Part shown: piece by piece, positions 20,054 through 36,038 of the stretch
How positions within the stretch are numbered: position 1 is the first letter of the stretch
How the letters are laid out: each line of letters starts with the position of its first letter
From: Costus lasius
Taxonomy: Eukaryota > Streptophyta > Magnoliopsida > Zingiberales > Costaceae
DNA length: 64,000 nt
Direction of reading: 5' to 3'
Assembly (NCBI GenBank): GCA_027563935.2
Contig: CM050449.1
Location: 10,134,001-10,198,000, forward strand
The notes under the pieces: generated by a model
Seen by the model: the letters and a program-made list of their open reading frames with translations, nothing else
Database searches by the model: none
Told to the model about the DNA's origin: nothing
Translations under genes and position numbers: made by a program

Positions 20054-20834
20054 TGTTAGGCCCTGGGCTCCCCGGTTCAGCCCAGAGGAGAGGGAGCCCA
20101 ATCCAAGCCCAATCCAGCCCAAAGCTCGGACGCAGGAGGAAACGAAATTCGAAATCCGAATTTCGTTACGAAATCGACGGAAGCGAAGAGCTCGGGCGCG
20201 CCCACGCGAAGGATGCGGACGCAAGGTAAAACAGAGGACGTCGTCCTCGGCTGGCAGACGTGGCGGCGTCTTCTGGGCGCTACGGTCAAGCGGAACAAAC
20301 GACGCAGCGGCGTCGAACGGACGAAGAAGACGAACGCGTGGCGGCTGACGCAAGCGAACGTCAGCGACGAACGGGTCAAAATTGGCGGCGCGAATTCGAA
20401 ATCGAATTCGATTTCGCGTGCGACGTCAGCGTGACGTCATCGGAGGAAACCGAGTTCGCGGCGGAGAATTAATCGGTCGCTGACGTCATCGTGACGTCAG
20501 CAAGGGCGATTCGGCGGACGAGTTCAAACAGTAAAATCAGATTAATTTGATGATAATTTTGACTTCGGTCAAAATTAGAAAAGAGGTATTTTGATTTAGG
20601 GTTTTGGTTTTAATCGGTTCCTTCCGGATTTCTCGAATTAGGGTTAGGGTTTTCAAATCCTTCCTTGAGTGAATTGTAATTTGGGAAGAAAAATTGAGCG
20701 GGAACTAGGGTTTTGAATTTGGGGACGAACTTAGGTCCGGAAACCCTAGCGCGATCACGTTCTGGTGTTCCGCCGGACGGCTCTGAGACAACGGATAAGC
20801 GCTGTTTTCAGGCCGATCCGACCGGGGCGTGACA
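20054..20834 (+). repeat. 5' LTR of the gag-only element (781 bp)
   Basis: It starts TGTTAGGCCCTGGGC and ends GGGGCGTGACA. GACGTCA motifs lie at 20422, 20432, 20481 and 20492; the last two form a direct pair of TGACGTCA spaced 11 bases apart. GAATTAGGGTTAGGGTTTT occurs near 20636. Confidence 0.9.
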
Positions 20835-20836
20835 AC

Positions 20837-20848
20837 AGGTATCAGAGC
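20837..20848 (+). other. Primer binding site of the gag-only element
   Basis: AGGTATCAGAGC, two bases after the LTR end, matches the 3' end complement of initiator tRNA-Met (TGGTATCAGAGC) with one mismatch. Confidence 0.75.
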
Positions 20849-20869
20849 TTAAACTGATCCAACAGCAAT

Positions 20870-22504
20870 ATGGTGAATCAAGGAGATCGTATTGCCCGGA
20901 TCGAGCAAGTGCTCGGTTTGACTGGAAATAGCAGAGATGCGGTGGTTCCTCAGGTGGAGGACCTCCATCGCACGATAGAGGAGCAAAGACTGCAGATCCT
21001 TGCTCTCCAACAGGCTTTGGCTGGAGTAGTGGAGGCTCCCCAGAATGCTGAAAGCATGGCAGCACTACAAGAACAAGTAGGGGCTTTGCTAGGACAGGTG
21101 ACGACGTTGGCAACGCAGGTAGCCAACACCACGGCAGTTCAGCAACAGATAGTGGCGGACCTCGCGGTGATGCGCATGGCATTGGCGCAGGCACAAGGGA
21201 GTGGCCCTACAGCAAACAGGACCGAGTATGGGGCTCCCAACGGCAATGGGAAGGTTCGCACCCCAGAACCTGCAATGTTCAAAGGGGCCAGATCTGCAAA
21301 AGTACTTGGTAACTTTTTATGGGACATGCAACAATATTTTGAAGCTAACCATGTCACAGATCAGGAGAAAGTGAGGGTGTGCACAGCATATTTCTCAGAT
21401 GATGCAAAGCTCTGGTGGAGAACTAAAGTGGATTCTACATCAGAGGCAGCGAGTTGGACTTGGGAGGTATTCCGAGAGGAACTGCGACAACAGTTCCTTC
21501 CCGGAAACTCGGTGGACCAAGCACGAGAGGCGGTGGATCGGCTCAAGCATACAGGGACGATCCAGGAGTATGTCAGGGCGTTCTCCGCGCTGATGTTGGA
21601 GCTACCCGAGATGGCAGAGGGAGATAGGAGGTACTTCTTCCTCCGGAATCTCCAACCTTGGGCGGCAACGGAGGTACGAAGGCATGCGCCACAGGACTGG
21701 AGGACGGCTGCTGCTATAGCCGAGTCTCTGGTGGACCAGAGGACTTCAGGGACGACCTTCCAGAGAGCACAAAGGTCGCCCCCGAAGCGACCATCTCCAC
21801 CCAGACCCAGAGCACCAAAGAGAGAGAGGCTCTCTCCCCGACGAAACGGAGGACAAGCAGCGTGGCAGGGGAATACTCGACCTGCAGAGCGAGGGCAAGG
21901 TCAGTTGAGACCAATTGCCTGCTTTTTGTGCAAAGGACCGCACCGGATACGCGACTGTCCGGATCGACAGCGATTGAACGCAATTGCAGCGATTGTGCAT
22001 CGCGAGCTTGCTGAGAAACCGACGGAGGTGCATGATGAGGAACCAGTAGATGCTCGCATAGGAGTTGTGCGCATTGCCTCGGTGGTCGCAGGAGGATCAT
22101 CCTCGACCCCCGCAGAAGCAGAGCCGAAGGACACAGTCGGCCAAAGCAACATCGAACAGAAGACGAGCTCCGGAGATGCGAAACTTCCGCAAGAAACTCG
22201 GACATGGGCGCAGGTGACATCTTCGGCGAGTGAGGGGGACGCAAAGACAACGTCTCCCCCACTAGCTTCTTCAGGCAAAGGTTGTGGAGCAAAGGAAGCA
22301 GCGACAACAAAGAAGACCTTTCCCTATAGATCTTTTGCCGAGCGATGGAAGGAAAAGGAGGCTGAAGGTCCAGATTGGTTTAAGAAAGATCTCTGTGGAG
22401 CAAAACTTTATGGAGATAAAACTCTTGAAGAATGCCGACGTGAGGAAGAGACCTACGAGGCTAATCGTGCCGAGCAGGAGCGGCGGCTCGCCGCCAGGCG
22501 TTGA
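20870..22504 (+). CDS. gag: Gag polyprotein of a non-autonomous LTR retrotransposon
   Basis: A 544-residue capsid/nucleocapsid protein. The N-terminal part (about 1-120) is rich in heptad-like Leu/Gln/Ala stretches and is probably coiled coil. The retrotransposon gag domain spans about 145-300, with FLWDMQQYF, DDAKLWWRTK, FREELRQQFLPG and the RRYFFLRNLQPW region. A basic Pro/Arg linker follows. A zinc knuckle then lies at about 351-363 (C351, C354, H358, C363; spacing CX2CX3HX4C). The last 60 residues carry an unusual charged tail with PYRSFAERWKEKE and WFKKDLCGAKLYGDKTLEEC. The frame is closed by TGA shortly before the purine tract with no pol. An unbroken long frame in an element lacking pol suggests gag is functionally kept. 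Confidence 0.87.
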   Translation: MVNQGDRIARIEQVLGLTGNSRDAVVPQVEDLHRTIEEQRLQILALQQALAGVVEAPQNAESMAALQEQVGALLGQVTTLATQVANTTAVQQQIVADLAVMRMALAQAQGSGPTANRTEYGAPNGNGKVRTPEPAMFKGARSAKVLGNFLWDMQQYFEANHVTDQEKVRVCTAYFSDDAKLWWRTKVDSTSEAASWTWEVFREELRQQFLPGNSVDQAREAVDRLKHTGTIQEYVRAFSALMLELPEMAEGDRRYFFLRNLQPWAATEVRRHAPQDWRTAAAIAESLVDQRTSGTTFQRAQRSPPKRPSPPRPRAPKRERLSPRRNGGQAAWQGNTRPAERGQGQLRPIACFLCKGPHRIRDCPDRQRLNAIAAIVHRELAEKPTEVHDEEPVDARIGVVRIASVVAGGSSSTPAEAEPKDTVGQSNIEQKTSSGDAKLPQETRTWAQVTSSASEGDAKTTSPPLASSGKGCGAKEAATTKKTFPYRSFAERWKEKEAEGPDWFKKDLCGAKLYGDKTLEECRREEETYEANRAEQERRLAARR

Positions 22505-22545
22505 GCGGCGTGCCCGCGCCGGACATCGAGGGCGATGTCCAAATT

Positions 22546-22559
22546 GGGCCGGGGAGAAT
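22546..22559 (+). other. Polypurine tract of the gag-only element
   Basis: GGGCCGGGGAGAAT-like purine-rich sequence directly precedes the TG of the 3' LTR. It is the expected plus-strand priming site. Confidence 0.6.
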
Positions 22560-23328
22560 TGTTAGGCCCTGGGCTCCCCGGTTCAGCCCAGAGGAGAGGG
22601 AGCCCAATCCAAGCCCAATCCAGCCCAAAGCTCGGACGCAGGAGGAAACGAAATTCGAAATCCGAATTTCGTTACGAAATCGACGGAAGCGAAGAGCTCG
22701 GGCGCGCCCACGCGAAGGATGCGGACGCAAGGTAAAACAGAGGACGTCGTCCTCGGCTGGCAGACGTGGCGGCGTCTTCTGGGCGCTACGGTCGAGCGGA
22801 ACAAACGACGCAGCGGCGTCGAACGGACGAAGAAGACGAACGCGTGGCGGCTGACGCAAGCGAACGTCAGCGACGAACGGGTCAAAATTGGCGGCGCGAA
22901 TTCGAAATCGAATTCGATTTCGCGTGCGACGTCATCGGAGGAAACCGAGTTCGCAGCGGAGAATTAATCGGTCGCTGACGTCATCGTGACGTCAGCAAGG
23001 GCGATTCGGCGGACGAGTTCAAACAGTAAAATCAGATTAATTTGATGATAATTTTGACTTCGGTCAAAATTAGAAAAGAGGTATTTTGATTTAGGGTTTT
23101 GGTTTTAATCGGTTCCTTCCGGATTTCTCGAATTAGGGTTAGGGTTTTCAAATCCTTCCTTGAGTGAATTGTAATTTGGGAAGAAAAATTGAGCGGAACT
23201 AGGGTTTTGAATTTGGGGACGAACTTAGGTCCGGAAACCCTAGCGCGATCACGTTCTGGTGTTCCGCCGGACGGCTCTGAGACAACGGATAAGCGCTGTT
23301 TTCAGGCCGATCCGACCGGGGCGTGACA
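22560..23328 (+). repeat. 3' LTR of the gag-only element (769 bp)
   Basis: Near-identical to the 5' LTR. It lacks 11 bases containing one GACGTCA/TGACGTCA pair member near 22934 and has one G fewer near 23190. It retains GACGTCA at 22928 and TGACGTCA at 22976 and 22987. Confidence 0.9.
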
Positions 23329-23393
23329 CTTAGTGTGTTAGAATAGTAAGGAATTCGTACTAGGTTCAATTCTATTAATTAGGGCTGTGCATA

Positions 23394-24093
23394 TCAGAGG
23401 GGATGTGATTTTAGGGTGGAAAAGATCTTGGGTAGAAGAGATTCTGTGAAGGAGGGGATTGTTGGATATGTAAAAGCGTGAATGGGCGTGTCTACAGCGT
23501 CTACGAGCGAAAGACTCACGCATTTGCGAGCGGAAGCAGCTTCAGCGGCAGCGTCTGCGTCGTCTGCAAGCGAAAGTAGCTTCAGCGGCAGAAGACTCGA
23601 GGGCAAGCGTCAAGGAAAGAGAGGGGAGGTCGAGCAACCATGTCTGCAAAGTGAAAGACTCATGCATCTACGAGCGGAAGCAGCTTCAACGGCGGAAGAC
23701 TCGAGGGCAAGTATCGAGGAAGGAGAGGGGAGGTCGAGTGATAGCGTCGTCTGTGTCCGGAGTGAGCTACAACATCTGCGACGAGCATCGAGGGAGGGGA
23801 GATCAATGAGCATCTACATCTGCGAGATGAGATGAGCATCGAGGGAGGGGAGATCAATGAGCATCTACATCTGCGAGATGAGATGGAGAGGCGAGCGCGG
23901 TGTCTACAGCGGGACCTCTCCCTCCTCACGCATTTGTTGAAATCCGCCCAATTTGGGCAGATCTAAAATGAGTGATTTTTTCTTCATTCATTCGCTTAAA
24001 TTTTTCTTCTTTAGATCCATCCTCCTTAGTATATAAGGGATTTTTTTTTTTTAGATTTATCCTTTTCACCCTAAAATCCATACTAGTAAACAG
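23394..24093. mobile_element. Unit-1-specific insertion with subterminal inverted repeats
   Basis: Unit 2 passes directly from the TTTAGG of ..CCATTATTTAGG to AGTTCATGG, whereas unit 1 carries about 700 extra bases. The left side contains GATTTTAGGGTGGAAAAGAT; the right side, reverse complemented, contains GATTTTAGGGTGAAAAGGAT near GCCTGTTTACTAG. These are subterminal inverted repeats typical of small DNA transposons. Inside are two tandem 51-bp units (23783-23884) and repeated AGCGGAAGCAGCTTCA-like strings. The target duplication is not clear, because flank pieces (CACCGGAAGTTCATGGAATT) are themselves repeated at 24104 and 24174. Confidence 0.45.
23783..23884. repeat. 51-bp tandem repeat, two units
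   Basis: GAGCATCGAGGGAGGGGAGA followed by TCAATGAGCATCTACATCTG occurs twice in direct succession, starting at 23783 and 23834. Confidence 0.85.
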
Positions 24094-25588
24094 GCACCGG
24101 AAGTTCATGGAATTGCAACATGGGTGCTGCAGTGTTAATAAAATGCTGAAGACTTCAGAACATCAGACAAGTCACCGGAAGTTCATGGAATTCCAACAGG
24201 CACCGGAGGTTCAGAACAAATGTTTATGGTTCCCATAGAAGAGATAGGTGGGAGTTTCTTAATGAGAGTAGAGAGACAGGATGTGTAATTGATGGGCCTT
24301 GGATCCTTTTGTGGATTTTCCTTGTAATTTGGCACAAGCCTTCCCCTGGCTTTATCTGATCATAAACGCTTACTACTAATTCTGAACATCAGACAAGTCA
24401 CTCAAAGCAAAAAAGCTTTGTGACGTTTTTTGGCCACAAATAGAATTCATTTAAGAGATGGTTGGATCAGCAATGGGTAGCCAAGTTTTAAAGACTCAAG
24501 AACTACATAAGCACAATAATAGATTTAAGCTAGATCTCCGTAGCATATAAGCACAATAATAATTTGCTTATCTTCAAATGCTCGACACGTTGTGCTGAAG
24601 AATAGTCGAATAAGTCACGGAACAGTACAACTGTAAGCCCGCTGACCAGCGAAGGTAGTGGTGCGACTATTTTGGCTGTTGACTTTGGAGTAGAAAATCT
24701 TGCGACTCCGCAGATTGCACCACATCCTGATCTTCCCACTCGTCCTCACATACATGCGACGCACACACTCGCAGATTTCCATGACAGCCCAATAGTAAAA
24801 TCCAATAGATTTTATGAATTAGATTCGCTTCAACTCCTGGTTACTGCAAGATGCACCTAATCAGCACTAAATTTTTCCCAATCTAATCACTCCAGCACAA
24901 CAAGTCCATCAGAAGCATGTAATCAGCGATCTTTTAATCATTGACAATCATTCTCCACAAGCAAGGAATAAGCAGAGAGGTCTGATACTAACTACCAATT
25001 TTTACTCCCACCCTTCGGTTAGGTCTCTCTACAATAATTTGCGTGGATAATCAAGGTCAGCATGCAGGTGATAAAGAAGCCACTGTCGCGCGCGTGGACT
25101 TTTAAGCCACCTTGTGGGTTGGGCATGCATGTCCACTTCAAGATTGTATTAGTTTGACTTGTTGCCAGTAATGTTTGAGTTACTCCAAAGGCGACAAATC
25201 TAACTCCACCTTGTTGACGAAGCAGAGTGTGGCTTTTGATCCAAACAGCTGATAGATGCAGTCTACGTCCATTTCTGACCAATGATATATTACTGAAACA
25301 AATTGATTCTTCAATCTTAAGTCCACTGTAATATTGAATCTTGCTAATTGACTTTGCCAGACTCTTTGTTTATAAGCTGTCTTTGTGCAGGATACGCGAG
25401 ATGTATAGGATGTAGGATTCAGGCTTTCTTCCAGTATACACACCAACCTATATATATCCAAGCAATCTGCCTACTGAATGCCTAGAAAGAAAAAAAAAAA
25501 GGAAAGAAAAAGGTTGGGGCAGGGAAGACGTAGCTGATGAGGTATGTTTCGGTAGCTAAGTGCTAAATTATTGGACTATCTGAAAGTC
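24094..25588. other. Non-coding right flank of duplication unit 1
   Basis: This stretch matches 34324-35022 plus 42791-43601 of unit 2. The single ACTGC near 24843 marks the empty Copia target site. Short open frames conserved in both units (24530-24739; 34690-34914) have no recognisable family, and conservation between recent duplicates is no proof of coding. It ends at the duplication joint. Confidence 0.6.
25584..25588. other. Tandem-duplication joint with AAGTC microhomology
   Basis: The right end of unit 1 (CTGAAAGTC) is fused to the left end of unit 2 (AAGTGATTCC). The outer boundaries read GGAGGAAGTC|AAGTG at 6773/6774 and CTGAAAGTC|TTCTCC at 43601/43602. AAGTC is common to all three. 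Confidence 0.85.
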
Positions 25589-26188
25589 AAGTGATTCCAT
25601 ACAGGCGTTAGGCTGATATGCTCTTTGGAAACAACAGAAATTTTCATCTCGTCACTTTATAGCAGCAAAGCAATAGCATATAAGATGAAAACTGCAGGTC
25701 TGTTTTAGTGCTTTATTCCATAAAGATAATTACATAGCAATGGGAAGGAGAACAAAAACCAAAATAGTGAATAATTCTGAAATAATTTAATAAAACCTTT
25801 TAAATTCAGAAAAGCATTAGTGCGCAATAGAAGAAAATAGATTTGAGCCTAGCAATTGAAAAAAAGATAACATATTGGATTGTCTTGTAATAAAAAGGAG
25901 TAAACAAGGGGTGAAGTTTATGATGCATCTACAGTCATAGTAGGACGGAGCAAGAAATTACAATAGTGAAAGACGGAAAAGGAAACATGCATCTACAGTG
26001 ACATGGCGACTCAGAATAAACTTTATTTGAATTATTTACAAACTATAAATTGCCACCTTTATGCTATTCTGAATCCAAACATCATTTTTCCCTTTACCAC
26101 CCTTTTCTGTGTTTTGGTCTTAAAACCAGCTTGTTGTAACAATGAGGAAAATGTTCTCCAATGCTTGAGGAAGCCAAATTGTTGACTA

Positions 26189-32176
<5,988 letters not shown>

Positions 32177-34196
32177 CAGGAGCTCGTCCTTGTCGATAGT
32201 TGTCGAGAAATACGGGTAGGTAATTTCTAGGGTTGCTTGGGCCGCCGGGCTGGAGACCGATCGCTGCAGCGTCGACGGCTTAGGCGCTCTGCTTTTGAAG
32301 AAGCGAGGGTGTTGGAAAAGGAGGGCACTTTTAAATCGTTTTAAAATATCAAGGATTTAATGTATTGTTCATGGACACGCCACGCTACTTGCGAACTCGT
32401 GAAAATTCCGTACCAGATACCAATTAACTCTTTATTTTACCTCTGTATGGTGATACTTATGATGGGACCCACTTAAACCTTCCGTTATCAAGTTAAACAG
32501 CTGGGCAACGTTGGGGTACGTCTAGTGATCTTATAAATTATAAGACGTGGAACCAAAGTGGAAATATCTAACGCCTATCGTTAACCTACAATTTACCCTT
32601 TTGTTTAGTGGAGAACAAGTAGGACCTACTGTCTTCTTATTCAACAAACGGGTACGTAACCGACTCTTGAGATAAATGCAACGTGGACAGCAGCCTCCCC
32701 AAAGATGGAGGGTTTTTGTACCCCTGCTGTGATTGGCTGCCAATTTCTTGAGAATATCTATAATTTACCTGAGAAATTGACTTCTTCTCTTTTCCTTTGT
32801 TTTTTATAGATGAAACCTTAAATCGTGAACCTACATGTTGAAGTTGACTTCCACTTGGCAGCGGAGAAATTTGTGGGGGCAAATCCCACCCTAAATAATG
32901 CTTTAAAAATTATATAATAACCAATCATCATTTTTAAAGCATTATTTAGGATGGGATTTGCCCCTGCTCAGCATTCCTATAGGTAGAGACTCCATCTAGA
33001 AAAAATTTTCTTAGCAGCGTGCTTCCTGACATGTATTTCTCGATAAATTAAATGGCATCTCTTTTTTTATGCATAAGTTAAGAAGACAAGCTAATTAAAA
33101 AAAAGACTTATTTTGATGAAGAATTGGAGACTAACCATGGAAGAAAAGGGTTTTATAATTATTCCATTACAATTGTCCAATTCACAAAGAAAATAGAAAA
33201 AGTATAAAGGAAAAAAGTTAAAATTGTTTACTTTATAAAATGAGCCAATCCGTTGACATTAAAAGTTAAATAATTAGGAAACTTCGAGGATGCTTCCAAT
33301 CTTGCAAGGCGCTCCACGTGTTTGGTTTCTCGTATGATTAGTTGGGTGAGGCCAACTAACGTTGTCATATTTTTAATGGTCACTCGTATCTTCCCATTCG
33401 TAAAATTAATTATGTTTGGTCAAATTATTCTTAATAGTACATTATAAGAATAGGTTGGTCTAGATGAGCCTTATACTTTCTGTTTCAATATGAATATGAA
33501 TAATTTAGCTATCTTTACCGTAAGATTTTTGTTTCAGTTGCAATTAACACAAGCAGATAACCAAACACCTACTGTTCACACAATGCAGAAAATATTCTAG
33601 CGTTATGCAAGTCTACATGTATTATATAGACTACAGTTTCTATTGTGATTTCTGGGCTATTGCCATTGATGTGATTCCATTAGTAATCGAACAACTTGAG
33701 ACTCTATGTGAAACTAAATACGAGAGTATCTAACGTATGAATCAGACCTTACTGGAGTCTGCAAACACAGAAATATGACAACTTAATGGCTAGAAGAAAG
33801 AAAGGTACCTGGAAATTAACATTAAGGTACAATCCTTACAGTGCTGTTGTTGGCTTCATGGACACAATTGATAAAGCCCAAACATCTTGAATTCAGGCTT
33901 AAGAAAAGCTTGGGTTGCAGATAAACTGCGTTTATCTTTTTTTACAGTGGGAAAGTACAAGTGTATAGCTGAAACAATTTCCACTTTAAGATAAGAAAAT
34001 ATAACGAAGAAAACTACTTCAAGTGCTGAACAATCATCATACAAGTGTAGAATCTGACCAATTATACAGGAACATGAAAACACCTGCAGTTTAATGATTT
34101 ATTAGAAACGAACTTGGTGATTAATTTATCTCATCAGCTTAATTCTTTTGAGCTCTCTGACTCTCTAAGATGTTTTGGCGGTATAGAACATCAGAA

Positions 34197-34198
<2 letters not shown>
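32177..34198. other. Upstream region of ECA-B
   Basis: 32177-32800 matches the ECA-A proximal upstream region and should hold the 5' UTR and core promoter. It is interrupted at 32864-33010 by a MITE. Part of the ECA-A upstream sequence (16833-17484) is absent at about 33434. No separate gene was recognised. Confidence 0.55.
32864..33010. mobile_element. 147-bp Mutator-type MITE with long internal hairpin
   Basis: It is flanked by TTGGCAGCG (32855-32863) and TTAGCAGCG (33011-33019), a 9-bp target duplication with one mismatch. Unit 1 has a single TTGGCAGCG (16408-16416) with no insertion. The ends read GAGAAATTT and, reverse complemented, GAAAATTTT (7 of 9 match), in keeping with Mutator-like termini. 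Inside, GGGGCAAATCCCACCCTAAA with TAATGCTTTAAAAA pairs with its near-perfect reverse complement further right (to about 32973), around a loop of roughly 25 bases. A transcript of either strand would fold into a long hairpin. Confidence 0.75.
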
Positions 34199-34227
<29 letters not shown>

Positions 34228-34238
34228 ACTCACACACA
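34199..34238. repeat. (CT)n/(CA)n compound microsatellite
   Basis: A run of about 13 CT units passes into CACTCTCACTCACACACACA. It sits in the part of unit 2 that is replaced by an insertion in unit 1. Confidence 0.9.
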
Positions 34239-35017
34239 CAAACACATGACTCTTATAATGGACTGTACTTCAGTGTGTTAGAATGGCAGGAGCAGTTCTT
34301 ACTAGGTTCAATTCCATTATTTAGGAGTTCATGGAATTCCAACATGGGTGTTGCAGTGTTAATAAAATGCTTGAGACTTCCTTATGGTTCCCATAGAAGA
34401 GATAGGTGGGAGTTTCTTAATGAGAGTAGAGAGACAGGTTGTGTAATTGACGGGCCTTGGATCCTTTGTGGATTTTCCTTGTAATTTGGCACAAGCCTTC
34501 CCCTGGCTTTTTCTGATCATAAACGCTTACTACTAATTCTGAACATCAGACAAGTCACTCAAAGCAAAAAGCTTTGAGCTTGACGTTTATTGGCCACAAA
34601 TAGAATTCATTTAAGAGATGGTTGGATCAGCAATGGGCAGCCAAGTTTTATAGACTCAAGAACTACATAAGCACAACAATAGATTTAAGCTAGATCTTCG
34701 TAGTATATAAGCACAATAATAATTTGCTTATCTTCAAATGCTCGACACGTTGTGCTGAAGAATAGTCGAATAAGTCCCTTCGATATGCATCACGGAACAG
34801 TACAACTGTATGCCCGCTGACTAGCGAAGGTAGTGGTGCGACTATTTTGGTTGTTGACTTTGGAGTACAAAATCTTGCGACTCCGCAGATTGCACCACAT
34901 CCTAATCTTCCCACTCGTCCTCACATACATGCGACGCTCACACTCGCAGATTTCCATGACAGCCCAATAATAAAATCCAATAGATTTTATGAATTAGATT
35001 CGCTTCAACTCCTGGTT
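34239..35017. other. Non-coding flank of duplication unit 2, left of the Copia element
   Basis: It corresponds to 24094-24842 in unit 1. It includes the unoccupied site GTACTTCAGTGTGTTAG (near 34266) of the two Gypsy-type insertions. No gene was recognised. Confidence 0.55.
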
Positions 35018-35022
35018 ACTGC

Positions 35023-36024
35023 TGTAAGGAAAATTCCCCATTTTGTCCTTGAGCCGTCACGGCCGTGACCACCGTCACGGGCTGGCCGTGACGCTCTCGG
35101 CAAACTAAAAGTTTGGGCGTATCAAGGCCGTTACGCAGTCGGGCTTGGCCACTTGACGTGCGTTACGGCCGTGACACCCGTCACGGCTTGACCGTAACGG
35201 ACCCAAAAGTAAAGCATAAATTATGGAATTTTTCTCTTTGGTGGCTCACATAATTACGTTGGTTTAATAATAATCAAGTAAATCATAATCATTGTAAATC
35301 ACTAATTATTAAAGATTCCATATGATGGTAGTTGGGGTATTATGGTAAGATTAGTGATGGGTGAATTAAACACCCTCTCCTCTGACTTTAAATGATAGCT
35401 AAATGGAAATTGAAATGTGGATTAATGCCATTGAGGGATTAATTAAAGGTTAAGTGTAAATTAAGTTAATTTGGATTGAAATGATGATTGAGTTTAATGT
35501 TTAGGTAAGTGGAATTAAATGATATTTAATTCTATTGTACTGTAGCCTGAAACATTTACTCGGTTGAAAGGATTAATAAAATAATCTTTTCTTTTTTAAT
35601 CCTTTAACTTACCTTTTCACTTACACGTGAACGAGATCATCTTCTTGTCTCTCTCTCGACCTGGCTGGAAAAAGAATAGGGGCGACGGCTGCTGCTCCCG
35701 TGTGTGATCCGATTCACAGTAAAGAGAAGGGAGATAGGGTAAGCGCCTGAAAGTTTTGTTTTTCCACATTTCGTTTCTCTCTCAGCGCCATTGAAGAAGA
35801 AGGCTATTAAGGAGAAGGATAGAGGAGAAAAGTCCTTAAATCTCAAGCCCTAATTTCTGCATCCATCCTCTTGGAAAGAAGGTTCATCCATGGAGAAAGG
35901 TATGTTTCTTTTTCCAGAAAATTTCGTTTTCATTGTGGGAATAGGTTGAACAAGTCTTTGCTAAATATTGATCCATTGTTTGTTTTCTCTTCATGCTTCC
36001 GCTGCGGGAATATGAGATCCTACA
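35023..36024 (+). repeat. 5' LTR of the Copia element (1002 bp)
   Basis: It starts TGTAAGGAAAATTCCCC and ends GAGATCCTACA. Near its start is the perfect 14-bp palindrome GTCACGGCCGTGAC (35056-35069), followed by further GTCACGG/CCGTGAC and TTACGGCCGTGAC copies up to about 35200. Confidence 0.93.
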
Positions 36025-36026
36025 AG

Positions 36027-36038
36027 TGGTATCAGAGC
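36027..36038 (+). other. Primer binding site of the Copia element
   Basis: TGGTATCAGAGC, two bases after the LTR, is the perfect initiator tRNA-Met complement. Confidence 0.92.

Larger units (their letters stand above)
20054..23328 (+). mobile_element. Gag-only (TR-GAG type) Gypsy-like LTR retrotransposon
   Basis: A compact element: 5' LTR 20054-20834, PBS near 20837, one gag frame 20870-22504, purine tract, 3' LTR 22560-23328. The target duplication is CTTAG (20049-20053 and 23329-23333). There is no protease, RT, RNase H or integrase, so it must use enzymes from an autonomous partner. The unoccupied site in unit 2 (near 34266) supports insertion after the duplication. The LTRs differ by only two substitutions, one 11-bp indel and one 1-bp indel by my reading, so insertion was recent. 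This architecture matches the TR-GAG class described in plants. Confidence 0.88.

Noticed and set aside
18850..20434. Many long arginine-rich open frames on both strands
   Set aside because: They lie inside CpG-rich LTR sequence, overlap each other in several frames and repeat in the second LTR at 22461-22978. GC-rich DNA has few stops.
18619..23328. Reading the whole block as one DNA transposon with 20-bp terminal inverted repeats
   Set aside because: Internal CTTAG copy, PBS, gag, purine tract and paired LTRs show two LTR insertions. The inverted ends come from their opposite orientation.
24530..24739. Small frame conserved in both duplication units (also 34690-34914)
   Set aside because: Recent duplicates conserve all sequence. 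The frame has an in-frame length change and no family resemblance.
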